Below, in pieces: positions 16,634 through 26,541 of a stretch of DNA of 48,407 nt. The position numbers were made by a program, and so were the translations under genes. Each line of letters begins with the position of its first letter. The first letter of the stretch is position 1. Source of the stretch: Chitinophagales bacterium (GTDB lineage: Bacteria > Bacteroidota > Bacteroidia > Chitinophagales > JANQFB01); the NCBI GenBank assembly GCA_028278085.1, contig JANQFB010000192.1:1-48407 (forward strand). The letters run 5' to 3'. The notes beneath the pieces are model-generated. The model saw nothing but the letters and a program-made list of their open reading frames with translations, was not told where the DNA came from and did not search any database.

Positions 16634-17809
16634 ATGTACCCTACCGTATCCGATATTATCAAAGATCTAATCGGGATAAACATACCCCTACCGATACAAA
16701 CCTTCGGTTTTTTTGTAGCCCTGGCTTTTATCGCGGCTGCCTATACCCTGGCCATGGAGCTCAAACGAAAAGAGGAGCAGGGTCTGCTGCATAGCGAAAA
16801 AAAGAGAGTGAAGATCGGCGGGCCTGCTACTTCCAGTCAACTCTTGTTTAACGCTATCCTGGGATTTATCATCGGGTGGAAAGGTATTCCCATGGTGATG
16901 GACTACGATGCCTTCGTCGCGAATCCACAGGATTTTATCCTTTCTTCTTCCGGCAGCATTCCTGGCGGTTTTATTATCGGTTTGTTGATGGCGGGCTATA
17001 AATACTGGGAAAAAAAACGCAAACAACTCCCCAAACCCAAATGGGAAACCATCGACCTCCACCCCTACCAGTTGGTCGGGGATATTACGATCGTTACGAT
17101 GGTCACCAGCCTGATCGGCGCCAAATTATTCCATAACCTGGAAAATCCCGGCGAATTCGCCGCCGACCCGGTGGATGCCCTGATCTCTTTCAGCGGACTA
17201 TCCTTTTACGGGGGCCTTGTTTTTGGCGCTGCGGGTGTATTGTATTATGCGCACAAAAAGAATATCGGCAAGCTGTACCTGGTGGATGCAGCAGCTCCCG
17301 GATTGATGCTGGCCTATGGCATCGGCCGGATCGGCTGTCAACTGGCCGGCGACGGGGATTGGGGCATACCGAACGACGCACCCATGCCCGAATGGCTGAG
17401 CTTTCTGCCGGAATGGGTGTGGGCCTATGACTATCCGAACAATGTGCTGGGGATCAACCTGAAGGAGGATTTCATTTATATGGGCTATGAGAGCATTACC
17501 GGAAATGCCTGGCCGACGCCTCTGTATGAAGCGGTCGCATCCATTGCCCTCTTTTTTGTGTTGTGGGGCATCCGGAAAAAGATCACAGTTCCCGGAATAT
17601 TGTTCAGCATTTACCTGATCATGAATGGTGTCGAGCGTTTTTTCATTGAAAAGATCCGGATCAATCCCAAATATGACCTGTTCGGCCTGCAAATCACCCA
17701 GGCAGAGATCATCTCTTTTTGCCTCGTGATCTTAGGCATTGCCGGAATTTGGTACCTGAACCGACACCATAAAGCGGCGTCATCCGGGGAAGCGGCATCC
17801 CAGGCATAA
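16634..17809 (+). CDS. lgt: Prolipoprotein diacylglyceryl transferase Lgt
   Basis: 391 residues from ATG 16634. The frame is open further upstream, but that would overlap mtaB and add a non-hydrophobic leader. Several membrane helices are visible (TFGFFVALAFIAAAYTLAM, LLFNAILGFIIGW, FIIGLLMAGY and three more at the C-terminus). The Lgt signature region is GRIGCQLAGDGDWG at residues 231-244, the Bacteroidota variant of the classical motif, with FSGLSFYGG (186-194) in the conserved core. The protein is longer than E. coli Lgt because of a charged insertion around 41-65. It transfers diacylglycerol from phosphatidylglycerol to the lipobox Cys of preprolipoproteins, several of which are encoded in this window. 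Confidence 0.93.
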   Translation: MYPTVSDIIKDLIGINIPLPIQTFGFFVALAFIAAAYTLAMELKRKEEQGLLHSEKKRVKIGGPATSSQLLFNAILGFIIGWKGIPMVMDYDAFVANPQDFILSSSGSIPGGFIIGLLMAGYKYWEKKRKQLPKPKWETIDLHPYQLVGDITIVTMVTSLIGAKLFHNLENPGEFAADPVDALISFSGLSFYGGLVFGAAGVLYYAHKKNIGKLYLVDAAAPGLMLAYGIGRIGCQLAGDGDWGIPNDAPMPEWLSFLPEWVWAYDYPNNVLGINLKEDFIYMGYESITGNAWPTPLYEAVASIALFFVLWGIRKKITVPGILFSIYLIMNGVERFFIEKIRINPKYDLFGLQITQAEIISFCLVILGIAGIWYLNRHHKAASSGEAASQA

Positions 17810-17830
17810 GGTTTAATCCGGGAAAAGATC

Positions 17831-19669
17831 ATGTTAAAGTTTATCATAGGCGCCGGGCTTATATTCATTTCCCTGGCCACATCGGCCCAAATGCCTCCCA
17901 AGCTGCCGCTGCATTATTATTCCCGGACAGAAGTCATCACCATCACCTCTATTGACGAAGGTTATACCTCAACCATCGAGTTCCACGGTATCCTGCCCAA
18001 ACGCAAAAAACGGACCATTAAGATCCCCTTTCATGAAACCCGGCAGATCGATGCCATCAAAGCCGTATGTTATGGGGAATCCATCAAACCGGTCAAACTT
18101 CCCAAAGGGGAAATCACCCGCCAAACCGATGATATTTCTTCCTTTTACGGCAGCAGCGGTCGGTATTCGTTTAAACTCGGCGCTTTCCCCGATACGGTAT
18201 TATTCCGTTACACCTACCGCGAGCGTGGGACCGAATTGATGTATAAAAGCCTGTTGCCGCTGAACCATGTCCAATCCATTGATTCTATCGTGTATGAGGT
18301 GGTTGTTCCGGAACACCTGCAACTACGTTATACAATTGCGGGTGATCGAAGGCAGTTGATTTCCCTCAGCGTGGATTCCACCGAAGACGGGGACCATACC
18401 ATTTACACCTTTTTAGCCCAACCCGGGAAAAAGGTATTTGCTCATGAGCATAACCAGTTGGTGTCCGTTTCCAAAACGCCGGCTGTACAATTGAGCATAT
18501 TCCCGGCAAGCTTTCACCATGAAACGCTTTCCTTCTTCGATGAATGGTATTATAACCACGTTACGGAAAATTCCAGCCTGGACCCCGGAACGATTGAAAA
18601 ATTCAACGCGGTATTGAGCGCCGCCACCTCCGCCGCCGATTCGGTGAAATTGATATATGCCTATGTCAGATCCCAGATCAAAACGGTGGCCTTCGATGAC
18701 GGGCTGCCGGTAACCCGGTTCCGGGATATCAATTCGCTGATCACCCGGAAGGAGACTACGGCCAAGGACTATGCCAATCTATTCACCCACATTTTCAATT
18801 ATTATGGTTTCGATGCCTACAACGGATTGGTCACCACTATTTCCCATCCGTATAACACCCGCTTTCCGGCCTTATCCTCTTACGATCATGTGGTCTGTGT
18901 GATCCGGAAGAATCCGCAGGAGTGGTATTACCTGGATGCCTCGGATCCCGTAGCCATTTTCGACAGGCCCGGGAAAAGGATACAAGGCAGCACCATTCAT
19001 TTGGTAGACGGATTAGGGGGCAGCTTGATCAAAGTACCGTCGACATCCGGGATATCGAATAGGATCGAGGGGCAATTCGAATTTCGCAGGGCAGATGTAA
19101 AACTGAACGGCGACTACCGCATGCAGTTCAACGGTTCCAGCCAGTGGGAGATCGCTACGACACATGAGCAGTATGATGACCGGCATTTCAACCTTTGGTT
19201 GTCGGAATACCTGGCCACCTATGCTTCCAAAGTGACGTTCAACGATTATGCCACGGAAAAAAACGACACCTCGTTTATGGTGGAAGGCAGCTTAAATTGC
19301 CGGGATGTGTTCATGGAGATCAACGGGCAGACTTTCTTCTTTCTTAGTTTCCTCCCCTTTCCCCATAACTATCCCTACCAGCTAAAAGACCACCAGGAGT
19401 TGGTTTTGTTCCACCCGATCAACAATGTTATGGATGTCAGGATCAGCTTCCCGGAGGCGGTTTCTTTCCAGTCATTAGAACCGGTTACATTCGAAGAACA
19501 GGGCCTGCGATTCACCTTTACACCCCAACAACTCAAGCCTGACCTTATCCATCTGCAATATTCATTTTCCTGCGACCAAGTACGGATCGATCATGGCACC
19601 AGGGCCCAATATAACAAAGTTAACCGCCTGATGAACCATACCCTCCAGCAGCAATTGATCTTGGAGTAA
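17831..19669 (+). CDS. Exported DUF3857/transglutaminase-like protein lacking the catalytic Cys
   Basis: 612 residues with a signal peptide (residues 1-19, cut near TSAQ). Residues 25-240 are a DUF3857-like beta domain (FPDTVLFRYTYRERG). The transglutaminase-like domain is at about 270-385: ADSVKLIYAYVRSQI, then RKETTAKDYANLFTHIFNYYG, then SYDHVVCVI and WYYLDASD. The family normally has R-x-G-D-C-K-D here. Residue 311 is Ala in place of Cys, while the His (SYDH) and Asp (YLDAS) of the triad remain. A C-terminal DUF3858-like beta domain follows. It is therefore probably a non-enzymatic scaffold or binding protein in the periplasm. It starts 22 bases after lgt, in the same operon. Confidence 0.82.
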   Translation: MLKFIIGAGLIFISLATSAQMPPKLPLHYYSRTEVITITSIDEGYTSTIEFHGILPKRKKRTIKIPFHETRQIDAIKAVCYGESIKPVKLPKGEITRQTDDISSFYGSSGRYSFKLGAFPDTVLFRYTYRERGTELMYKSLLPLNHVQSIDSIVYEVVVPEHLQLRYTIAGDRRQLISLSVDSTEDGDHTIYTFLAQPGKKVFAHEHNQLVSVSKTPAVQLSIFPASFHHETLSFFDEWYYNHVTENSSLDPGTIEKFNAVLSAATSAADSVKLIYAYVRSQIKTVAFDDGLPVTRFRDINSLITRKETTAKDYANLFTHIFNYYGFDAYNGLVTTISHPYNTRFPALSSYDHVVCVIRKNPQEWYYLDASDPVAIFDRPGKRIQGSTIHLVDGLGGSLIKVPSTSGISNRIEGQFEFRRADVKLNGDYRMQFNGSSQWEIATTHEQYDDRHFNLWLSEYLATYASKVTFNDYATEKNDTSFMVEGSLNCRDVFMEINGQTFFFLSFLPFPHNYPYQLKDHQELVLFHPINNVMDVRISFPEAVSFQSLEPVTFEEQGLRFTFTPQQLKPDLIHLQYSFSCDQVRIDHGTRAQYNKVNRLMNHTLQQQLILE

Positions 19670-19707
19670 GCCTATTTTGATGCGCGATAAAGGATCGAAG
19701 GAGTAAG

Positions 19708-20094
19708 TTACTTTTTCAGCACACTGATCAGCAAAGCTACCCAACCAAGGATAAAAAACAATCCGCCAACCGGTGTGAGGGGACCTAACCACCGCATAGG
19801 CGGTAAATTGGTGATCCCTTGGGTACTGAGGATATACAGGGAGCCGCAAAAAAGAATAATACCTGCCCCGAAGCAATAGCCGGCATAGAGTGGCCAATGA
19901 TGGCTGGTTTTCGCCAGCAAAAATGCCGCGATGACCATGGCGAAGGTATGATAGAATTGATAGCGCACCGCCGTTTCAAAAGTTTTCAACAGCTCCGGGC
20001 TCAGCTTTTCCTTCAGTCCATGCGCTGCAAACGCCCCTAGAACCACAGCCAGGGCGCCACTGATAAAGGCGAATGAGAACAATAATTTTTGCAC
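19708..20094 (-). CDS. DUF423 family small membrane protein
   Basis: 128 residues, GTG start giving MQKLLFSFAFISGALAVVLGAFAAHGLKE. The GAFAAHGL motif and the following LSPELLKTFETAVRYQFYHT are diagnostic of DUF423 (YgdD/TMEM256-like). Four membrane helices are visible. The gene is convergent with the DUF3857 gene and divergent from the 20271 gene. The molecular function of the family is not established. Confidence 0.92.
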   Translation of the reverse strand: MQKLLFSFAFISGALAVVLGAFAAHGLKEKLSPELLKTFETAVRYQFYHTFAMVIAAFLLAKTSHHWPLYAGYCFGAGIILFCGSLYILSTQGITNLPPMRWLGPLTPVGGLFFILGWVALLISVLKK

Positions 20095-20150
20095 AGCTTT
20101 AGCGTTGAAAACCTTTCCCGGATAAAATCAAATCTTCACGGGAAATCAAT

Positions 20151-20158
20151 TAGCTTTG
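20151..20158 (+). promoter_or_regulatory. Candidate -7 box (TAGCTTTG)
   Basis: Exact TAnnTTTG match in the divergent gap between the DUF423 gene and the 20271 gene, pointing toward the latter with a leader of about 105 bases. No -33 TTG at the expected spacing. Confidence 0.35.
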
Positions 20159-20270
20159 TAAATATAAAGTTTTTTCAGCATAGAAAGGAAGCGATCATAG
20201 CTGTAAAACGGCCATTCGCTGCCGGCTTTTCAACCCTATCAACCAAAAGAGCGCCCGTAAACATTTATTC

Positions 20271-22898
20271 ATGAGAAAGTTCCTGATCCCCGGTGCGCTG
20301 ATACTCCTGATCGCCCTCTCTTTTATAGCCATTTTCGACCTGGTGCCTTTGGGTTTCCAAACGGAACGGAAATCCGTATTCTCTGCGGTGCCTGCCGATG
20401 CTGCCTTTATCATCAAGTACAACAACACCCCGAAAACACTGGAAAAGTTCGAGGCCCTTCCTTACTGGAAGGTCATGAAGCACATTGACCTCGTTCATAA
20501 GGTTAACGAGGGCTTTGACCTGCTCGACACGTTGTTGGCCAATAATGATCAACAGCAGATCTATACCCAAGCGCAGGTATTATTCTCCGCCCACCTGATC
20601 AAGGCCACGGATTTCGATTTTTTACACCTGATCTCGCCGAAACAGACCATTGACCTGGAAGAAATGATCCAATTGGCCGGTTTTTCGGCTGAAAAAAGGA
20701 CCTATGAACAGATAGAGATCTTTGATATCCCTATCGACGATAATGGCGCCACATATACTTGCGCCTATCCCAATGGCATTTTTATGGGCAGCCTGACCCC
20801 CTTTTTGGTGGAAGCGGCGATCCTGAACATGAACAGCGAAAAATCGCTGATCAACGATCCTGATTTTCAGCAGGTGAACAAACTGGCCGGCGACCATTTC
20901 GACGCTACTATTTTTATCAATTTCACCTATCTGTCACGTTTTTCCTCTATCTACGTATCACAACCCGGGAATCCATTTTTTCAATTGATCAAGGAACTGA
21001 AAGGCTGGGCAGAGCTGGATATCGTGCTGGATAAACAAGGCGTCGTATTCAACGGCTATTCTTTAAGTTCGCCCTACCTGCAACAATTTAATTATCCGGT
21101 GCCCAAAGAATCCCGGATCTTCTCAGTGCTTCCGTATAACACCGCTTTTTTCCATTATACCGGGATCCATGATTCGGTCAACTTCTTTGAACGGTCGATC
21201 CCGTCGGCTGAACTGGAAGATCAATTGATCGAAAAGCATTTACTCCCCTGGATCGATAACGAATGGGCTTATGTGATCACGGAACCTTATGATACCAGTT
21301 ATGCTTCGGAACAATTTGCCCTGGTTAAATGCCAGGACAGCGTTCAGGCTCGGATAGCTTTGTCATCCCTGAAAGATCCTTTTTTTGAACCGCAGACTTA
21401 CCGGAACATCGAGATCCGCAAACTAAAGGAACTGCCTAAAGCTTCGATCGTCTTCGGGAGGTTCTTTAGAAACCTGAAATCCCCTTACTATGTGGTCTTG
21501 GAGGACTATGTTTTGTTTGCCAATTCCCTGGCCAACTTAAAGATCTATATCGAACTGGTGCTCGGGCAGCAGACCCTGCATAAAGACATCAAATACCTGG
21601 CTTTTAGTGAAAACCTGGCCTCGGCTTCCAATTTATACTTTTATTTCAACACCCCCAGGATGCTGCAGGTCCTTAAAGCCAATGCATCCGCCGGTTTCCG
21701 GGACGCGCTGGCCACCAATTTCAACCATTATAAAAAGCTTAACCCGATCGCCTTCCAGTTTTCCGGTTATAAAAACCTGTTTTATACCAATGGCTATGTC
21801 AACTTTTCCAGCAAAGTCGAAAACCGGACGGCCTTGCTGTGGAAAACCACCCTGGATACGACCCTGCTCCTCCGCCCGCAGATCGTTACCAATCATCGGA
21901 ATATGCAGCACGAGATCCTGGTTCAGGATGCCTCCCATAACCTGTACCTCATCTCCAAAAGTGGTGATATCCTTTGGAAACGCAAGGTTGACGGCCCAAT
22001 CATGGGGAAGGTTTACCAGATGGACTATTACAAAAACAATAAACTGCAATACCTGTTCAATACCCCTAAAAGAGTTCATTTGGTGGATAGAAACGGCCGG
22101 AACGTCGCCCATTTCCCCATCAAACTACCTGCCGAGGCATCTGCCGGTCTGGCCCTGTTCGATTATGACAAACGGAAGAAATACCGCTTCTTCGTTCCTA
22201 CGGTCAACCGTCAGTTGTATGGCTATGAGTGGAGCGGAAAACCTTTACCGGGATGGAGTCCCAAGAAAAATATGGGGTTGATCCGCTTTCCCCTCCAACA
22301 TGTGGCGGTCAAAGGGAAAGACTATATATTAGCGGTTAATGAATCCGGCAAGATCTTTATTTTCAACCGGCGGGGCGACTTGCGGGGCGATCCTATCAAG
22401 CTTTCCGTTCCGTTGAACAACCCCTTTCACTTCGACCCGGGCCGGAACCTGTTTATTTCAACCGATACCACAGGTGGACTTATCGAGCTCTCGGTCGACG
22501 GAAAAATCAACCAATCGGTATTGGGCAGTTATCCCAACGGCCACTATTTCGAAACGGCGGATGTAGCCGGAGATCCTGCCTTTGAATATATTTTTATCGA
22601 AGAGAACAGGATGCATATAACCAGCCAGGATGGCAACCGCTTAAGCAGCTATACTTTTCCCGGAAATATCGACCTTCCGATCTGTCTGAATGAAATTCCC
22701 GGCAACTCCAAAACAGCCGTCGGCGTGGTTCAGCGATCTTCCGCTAACCTGTTCCTGTTCGATGCCGGGGGCAACCTTTACCCGGATTTTCCGTTAGAAG
22801 GTACAACTCCCTTTGTGGTTCATAATTTGTATAAAGATAACCGCTCCATTCTCATCGTCGGTAATCGCCACCAGGTATATGCCTATCGATTGCGTTAG
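20271..22898 (+). CDS. Membrane-anchored envelope protein, DUF3352-like with C-terminal beta-propeller
   Basis: 875 residues with one N-terminal membrane helix (residues 5-26, FLIPGALILLIALSFIAIFDLV) and the rest outside. Residues 35-520 have the feel of DUF3352 (AVPADAAFIIKYNN, then long alternating strands and helices). From about residue 523 a propeller-like region begins (ILVQDASHNLYLISKSGDILWKR, VHLVDRNGRNVAHFP, IFIFNRRGDLRGD, LFLFDAGGNLYPDFPL), in which each blade ends with a D/N-x-x-G turn like PQQ or VCBS blades. It may assist assembly of envelope proteins, as propellers often do, but no specific partner is visible. A TAGCTTTG box stands 113 bases before the start. The DUF3352 assignment is tentative. 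Confidence 0.7.
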   Translation: MRKFLIPGALILLIALSFIAIFDLVPLGFQTERKSVFSAVPADAAFIIKYNNTPKTLEKFEALPYWKVMKHIDLVHKVNEGFDLLDTLLANNDQQQIYTQAQVLFSAHLIKATDFDFLHLISPKQTIDLEEMIQLAGFSAEKRTYEQIEIFDIPIDDNGATYTCAYPNGIFMGSLTPFLVEAAILNMNSEKSLINDPDFQQVNKLAGDHFDATIFINFTYLSRFSSIYVSQPGNPFFQLIKELKGWAELDIVLDKQGVVFNGYSLSSPYLQQFNYPVPKESRIFSVLPYNTAFFHYTGIHDSVNFFERSIPSAELEDQLIEKHLLPWIDNEWAYVITEPYDTSYASEQFALVKCQDSVQARIALSSLKDPFFEPQTYRNIEIRKLKELPKASIVFGRFFRNLKSPYYVVLEDYVLFANSLANLKIYIELVLGQQTLHKDIKYLAFSENLASASNLYFYFNTPRMLQVLKANASAGFRDALATNFNHYKKLNPIAFQFSGYKNLFYTNGYVNFSSKVENRTALLWKTTLDTTLLLRPQIVTNHRNMQHEILVQDASHNLYLISKSGDILWKRKVDGPIMGKVYQMDYYKNNKLQYLFNTPKRVHLVDRNGRNVAHFPIKLPAEASAGLALFDYDKRKKYRFFVPTVNRQLYGYEWSGKPLPGWSPKKNMGLIRFPLQHVAVKGKDYILAVNESGKIFIFNRRGDLRGDPIKLSVPLNNPFHFDPGRNLFISTDTTGGLIELSVDGKINQSVLGSYPNGHYFETADVAGDPAFEYIFIEENRMHITSQDGNRLSSYTFPGNIDLPICLNEIPGNSKTAVGVVQRSSANLFLFDAGGNLYPDFPLEGTTPFVVHNLYKDNRSILIVGNRHQVYAYRLR

Positions 22899-22991
22899 CC
22901 TAGTTTGCCTACCCCTCTCAGATATTGTTGGATCTAACTTACAGCAGCCCTTATGGAAAAGAAAATTCTTTTTCAAGAAGAATATTTTTAA

Positions 22992-22999
22992 TACATTTG
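22992..22999 (+). promoter_or_regulatory. Candidate -7 box (TACATTTG)
   Basis: Exact TAnnTTTG match 28 bases before the ATG at 23027, in the gap after the preceding gene. It suggests the lipoprotein gene and the DUF5723 gene form their own transcript. Confidence 0.45.
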
Positions 23000-23026
23000 T
23001 AATCCTTTTCGGGGTGGTCAAAACGC

Positions 23027-25162
23027 ATGAAAAAGCAATTCTCCTTCTTACGTATTAGCCTGATCGCTTGTTTATTTTCCTTTTTGATTTACGGATGTTT
23101 CAAAAAGGATTTTGATAAACTCGTTACGCCGGAATGGTCGCCGGATGTGGCCTTGCCCCTGATCAAATCCAAGGTAGGCGTCGATGATGTGCTGGACAAG
23201 CTGGATAACGACAGCTTATATGTGGATGTCGACGACAATTTTTTCGTTACCCTGATCTATACGGGCAATGTGTTCTCCAATAAAGGTGAAGTGGTGGTGA
23301 AAGTTCCTCCCCAAACATTTTCGCAAGATGTAACGGTACCTGCCCTGGACATCGCCGACTTCACGGTTGTCGATAGCGTAAGCCTGGGTACGATCGCCAA
23401 TAGCCTGCAAGAGCCCGAACGGTCGCAGATCCTGGATTCCCATGATTCGACGGCTTCTTTTCCACCGGTCAATCCACCTCAAAATATCGGAAGTTTCGAA
23501 TACGGCACGACCTCCAGCTTCACCAATGCTACTTTTTCCAGCGGCGACCTGACCATGACGGTAGAAAACAGGTTTCCGGTGGACATTATCAACCTGGTCA
23601 TTGAATTTGTCGATAACCAATCGCAAAATACGGTAGCTACGTTTAGCTTTCCGCCGATACCGCCGGGGAATACCGAATCGCAAACGGAAAGCCTGGCCGG
23701 GCAAACCATTTCCAACGATATGTCGATCAATATTCCCTCCATTGGCAGTAATGGCAGTATTACGCCGTTGCTGGTGGATACCGGCGCTCAAAAGCTGGTG
23801 CTAACCCTGGAGGGACAAAACCTGGAGATCAGCGGTGGTTCGGCAACCTTTCCTTACCAGGACGACCCTTTTTTGGATACCGTTCCTTTTTCCTTTGACA
23901 AGGGTGAACGGCTGGATCACCTGATCCTGAAAGAAGGTATGATCAACTACAGCAGTAGCAACAGTTTCAATAACAACCTGATGATCCGGCTGGAGATCCT
24001 GAATGCCGAACATCCTACCCTGGGAAGATTTTCGGAAGAATTTGCCGTGACGGATGATGTCACCTTTGATCTGGCCGGCTATGAATTTGACTTTACCGAG
24101 GCTGAAGTTACGCCCGGCGATAAAAAAAGAGGAGCGATCGTTGCCGTGAACTTTTCATCGAATGGACAGGAGATCTCCTTTTCTCCCGGAAGTACGATCA
24201 CTGCAGACCTCACCATAGAAGATGTGGTGATCACCTATGTAGACGGCTATCTCGGGCAGCAGGTGTTCAATATCCGGGAAGATACGATCTCGCTCAATGT
24301 TTATAAGAATGTAAAATCCGGGAATATCTTTTTTGAAAATCCACAGGTGGAGATGACTGTCCGAAATTCATACGGATTACCGATCGATGCGGATTTTAAA
24401 ACCTTAACAGCGGTGAAAAAGCTAGGTGGCAAGATCGATTTCCAAAAACCACCTGTTATGGATCCGCTGAGTTTTAATTATCCGGAGATCAGTGACGTGG
24501 GTGAATTTGCCAATACGGTAGTGGCTATGGGCCATGATCCCGGAGGCCCGGAGCATAGTAATATCCGGGATATTATTGCTGCTTCCCCGATCGAACTGAT
24601 CTATGCGCTGGATGTATTGTCCAACACCGATCCTGCGGATTCCAACAAACTAAATTTCGTAACGGATTCCAGCTTCTTCGAGGTAGATGTGGAAGTCCGG
24701 TTGCCCTTGCATGGTTGGGTGAAGGAGTTTGTTATCGAAGACACCTTTGACCTGGATGTTGGGGTGATGAAATCCATGGATTACGCTAACTTTCTGCTCA
24801 CGACGATCAACTGGTTCCCCATCGATGTGGTGCTGCAACTGTCATTCCTGGATTCCAACAAAGTCCTCCTGGACTCTTTACTGAATCCGCCTAAAAGAAT
24901 TTTGGTTTCCGGAGATATCAATGCGGACGGCCGGGTGATCACCCCTGCCGAAGAGGTAACGGTAGCGAAATTCCCGGAAGACCGGTTTAAAAATATCAAA
25001 GACGCCAGTAAAGCGATCATCCGGGCAAGGTTCGAAACAAAAGATGCTCCGGTCGATCAGTTGGTGAAGATCTATTCCACCTACTCCCTGGACGTAACCT
25101 TAGGGGTTCAGGCAGGCTTACGGATCAGGCTTCCGGGCAAAAACAATGAGGATGAGGAATAA
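23027..25162 (+). CDS. Large putative lipoprotein, function unknown
   Basis: 711 residues. The type II signal peptide ends in lipobox LIYGC with Cys24. The mature protein is all-beta with repeating Ig-like stretches, for example FPPVNPPQNIGSFEYG, TFPYQDDPFLDTVPFSF and ITADLTIEDVVITYVDG. It has many acidic residues and few Cys, in keeping with a cell-surface or periplasmic lipoprotein. I do not recognise a named family. Its stop overlaps the start of the DUF5723 barrel gene by 17 bases, a coupling that suggests the two work as a lipoprotein and outer-membrane-protein pair. A TACATTTG -7 box lies just upstream. Confidence 0.75.
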   Translation: MKKQFSFLRISLIACLFSFLIYGCFKKDFDKLVTPEWSPDVALPLIKSKVGVDDVLDKLDNDSLYVDVDDNFFVTLIYTGNVFSNKGEVVVKVPPQTFSQDVTVPALDIADFTVVDSVSLGTIANSLQEPERSQILDSHDSTASFPPVNPPQNIGSFEYGTTSSFTNATFSSGDLTMTVENRFPVDIINLVIEFVDNQSQNTVATFSFPPIPPGNTESQTESLAGQTISNDMSINIPSIGSNGSITPLLVDTGAQKLVLTLEGQNLEISGGSATFPYQDDPFLDTVPFSFDKGERLDHLILKEGMINYSSSNSFNNNLMIRLEILNAEHPTLGRFSEEFAVTDDVTFDLAGYEFDFTEAEVTPGDKKRGAIVAVNFSSNGQEISFSPGSTITADLTIEDVVITYVDGYLGQQVFNIREDTISLNVYKNVKSGNIFFENPQVEMTVRNSYGLPIDADFKTLTAVKKLGGKIDFQKPPVMDPLSFNYPEISDVGEFANTVVAMGHDPGGPEHSNIRDIIAASPIELIYALDVLSNTDPADSNKLNFVTDSSFFEVDVEVRLPLHGWVKEFVIEDTFDLDVGVMKSMDYANFLLTTINWFPIDVVLQLSFLDSNKVLLDSLLNPPKRILVSGDINADGRVITPAEEVTVAKFPEDRFKNIKDASKAIIRARFETKDAPVDQLVKIYSTYSLDVTLGVQAGLRIRLPGKNNEDEE

Positions 25163-26489
25163 GGCACTTTTACTTGCCGGCGCTCTGCTTGTTTGCTTTT
25201 CGCTGCAAGCACAGCAGGAGCTTAGCCTGTATTACCTGCAAAACATCCAGCAAGGGCGACATACAAATCCCGCCCTATTCCCGGAAAAGACGGTCAATTT
25301 TAATTTGCCCGTATTACCCTCTATTGTCTTTAATTTTGCCAATTCAGGATTCACCTACCGTGATTTTATCCACGGCCGGCCGCAGGACGACTCCACCATG
25401 ATCGACCTCGACCTTGCCGTATCCAAGCTGGGGCCGAGCAATTTTATCTATGCCCATACCAATGTCGATATCCTGGACCTGGGGATCCGGATCAGGAAGG
25501 TATTTGCCAGTCTCAATGTCACGGAAAAAGTTCACTTCAATTTCCGCTACCCTTTTGCTTTTATGAACTTTTTCATCAATGGCAATGCTGAGAACATCGG
25601 CGAAACCATCGATATCGGTATTGCTATGAAGGCTTTCCATTACCGGGAATATGGGTTGGGCATTGCTTATAAACATAAGAACCTGCAGGTCGGCACAAAG
25701 CTGAAATACCTGCAAGGGCTTGCTAATGTTTCGACCGGCAAAAATAACGTTACCCTTCATACGGATGAGAGCTCTTATGCGATCACCATGAATACGGATT
25801 ACCTGATCAATACCTCCGGGATCGATTCTTTCCCGGAAAATGCCAGCGAATATTTCCTGAATTTTTCCAATCCCGGTTATGCCGTTGATCTTGGTGCATC
25901 TTACGAACTGAACAATAAATTCACTTTTTCCGCCAGCGTGATCGACCTGGGACGGATCGAATGGAGATCCTATCTCCGCAATTTTTACAGTAACGGCAGC
26001 CTGACCTATGAAGGTATCGATATCAATCGCTACTTCTTTTCCCAGGATACCCTTTCCTTCGATGCATTGTTCGATACCTTGCGGGAAGAATTCGGTTTTG
26101 AAAAATCCTCGGTTAACTACCGGACCTCGCTGATCCCCAAAGTTTATGTGGGCGGCACGATGCAGTTGGATAGTGTGAGCCACGTGGGTGTAATGCTATA
26201 CGGTGAATTTTTTGACGGCCTGCAGCCCGGCATTACCCTGGCATATGGCCGGAAGCTGGGCAAAGCCTTTTCATTTGTCGGCACCTATTCCTTTAAGAAC
26301 AGGAGCCCCTTAAACGTCGGGCTCGGCTGGGTACTGACTTTTGGGCCAGTACAGTTGTATGCGGTGGGTGATAACCTATCAGCTTATGTGATCCCCAAAC
26401 GTACCAAAAGCTTCAACCTGCGCGCAGGTATGAATTTTGCGTTCGGCCAACCCAAACTCCGGCCGACCGAAGCGCCGCCCCTGGAATAG
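25146..26489 (+). CDS. DUF5723 outer-membrane beta-barrel protein
   Basis: 447 residues; ATG at 25146, with an in-frame ATG at 25152 as an alternative. The signal peptide is at residues 1-23 (ALLLAGALLVCFSLQAQ). The mature start LSLYYLQNIQQGRHTNPALFP, the NFNLPVLPSIVFNFANSGF block and the YRDF element match DUF5723. The rest alternates strands and turns (VGTKLKYLQGLANVSTG, VDLGASYELNNKFTFSASVID, VGVMLYGEFF) and ends in a strand with Phe, as barrels do. It probably sits in the outer membrane. It overlaps the preceding lipoprotein gene by 17 bases and is convergent with ung. Confidence 0.85.
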   Translation: MRMRNKALLLAGALLVCFSLQAQQELSLYYLQNIQQGRHTNPALFPEKTVNFNLPVLPSIVFNFANSGFTYRDFIHGRPQDDSTMIDLDLAVSKLGPSNFIYAHTNVDILDLGIRIRKVFASLNVTEKVHFNFRYPFAFMNFFINGNAENIGETIDIGIAMKAFHYREYGLGIAYKHKNLQVGTKLKYLQGLANVSTGKNNVTLHTDESSYAITMNTDYLINTSGIDSFPENASEYFLNFSNPGYAVDLGASYELNNKFTFSASVIDLGRIEWRSYLRNFYSNGSLTYEGIDINRYFFSQDTLSFDALFDTLREEFGFEKSSVNYRTSLIPKVYVGGTMQLDSVSHVGVMLYGEFFDGLQPGITLAYGRKLGKAFSFVGTYSFKNRSPLNVGLGWVLTFGPVQLYAVGDNLSAYVIPKRTKSFNLRAGMNFAFGQPKLRPTEAPPLE

Positions 26490-26541
26490 GTAGCTCCTAT
26501 CCTATCTTTTTGATTTCTTTTTTAGTAATTGTGTGGAATGG

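Noticed and set aside
25344-26183. 279-codon open frame on the minus strand inside the DUF5723 gene
   Set aside because: It is an antisense shadow of a clear barrel gene; its translation has no family features and its composition follows the codon pattern of the sense gene.
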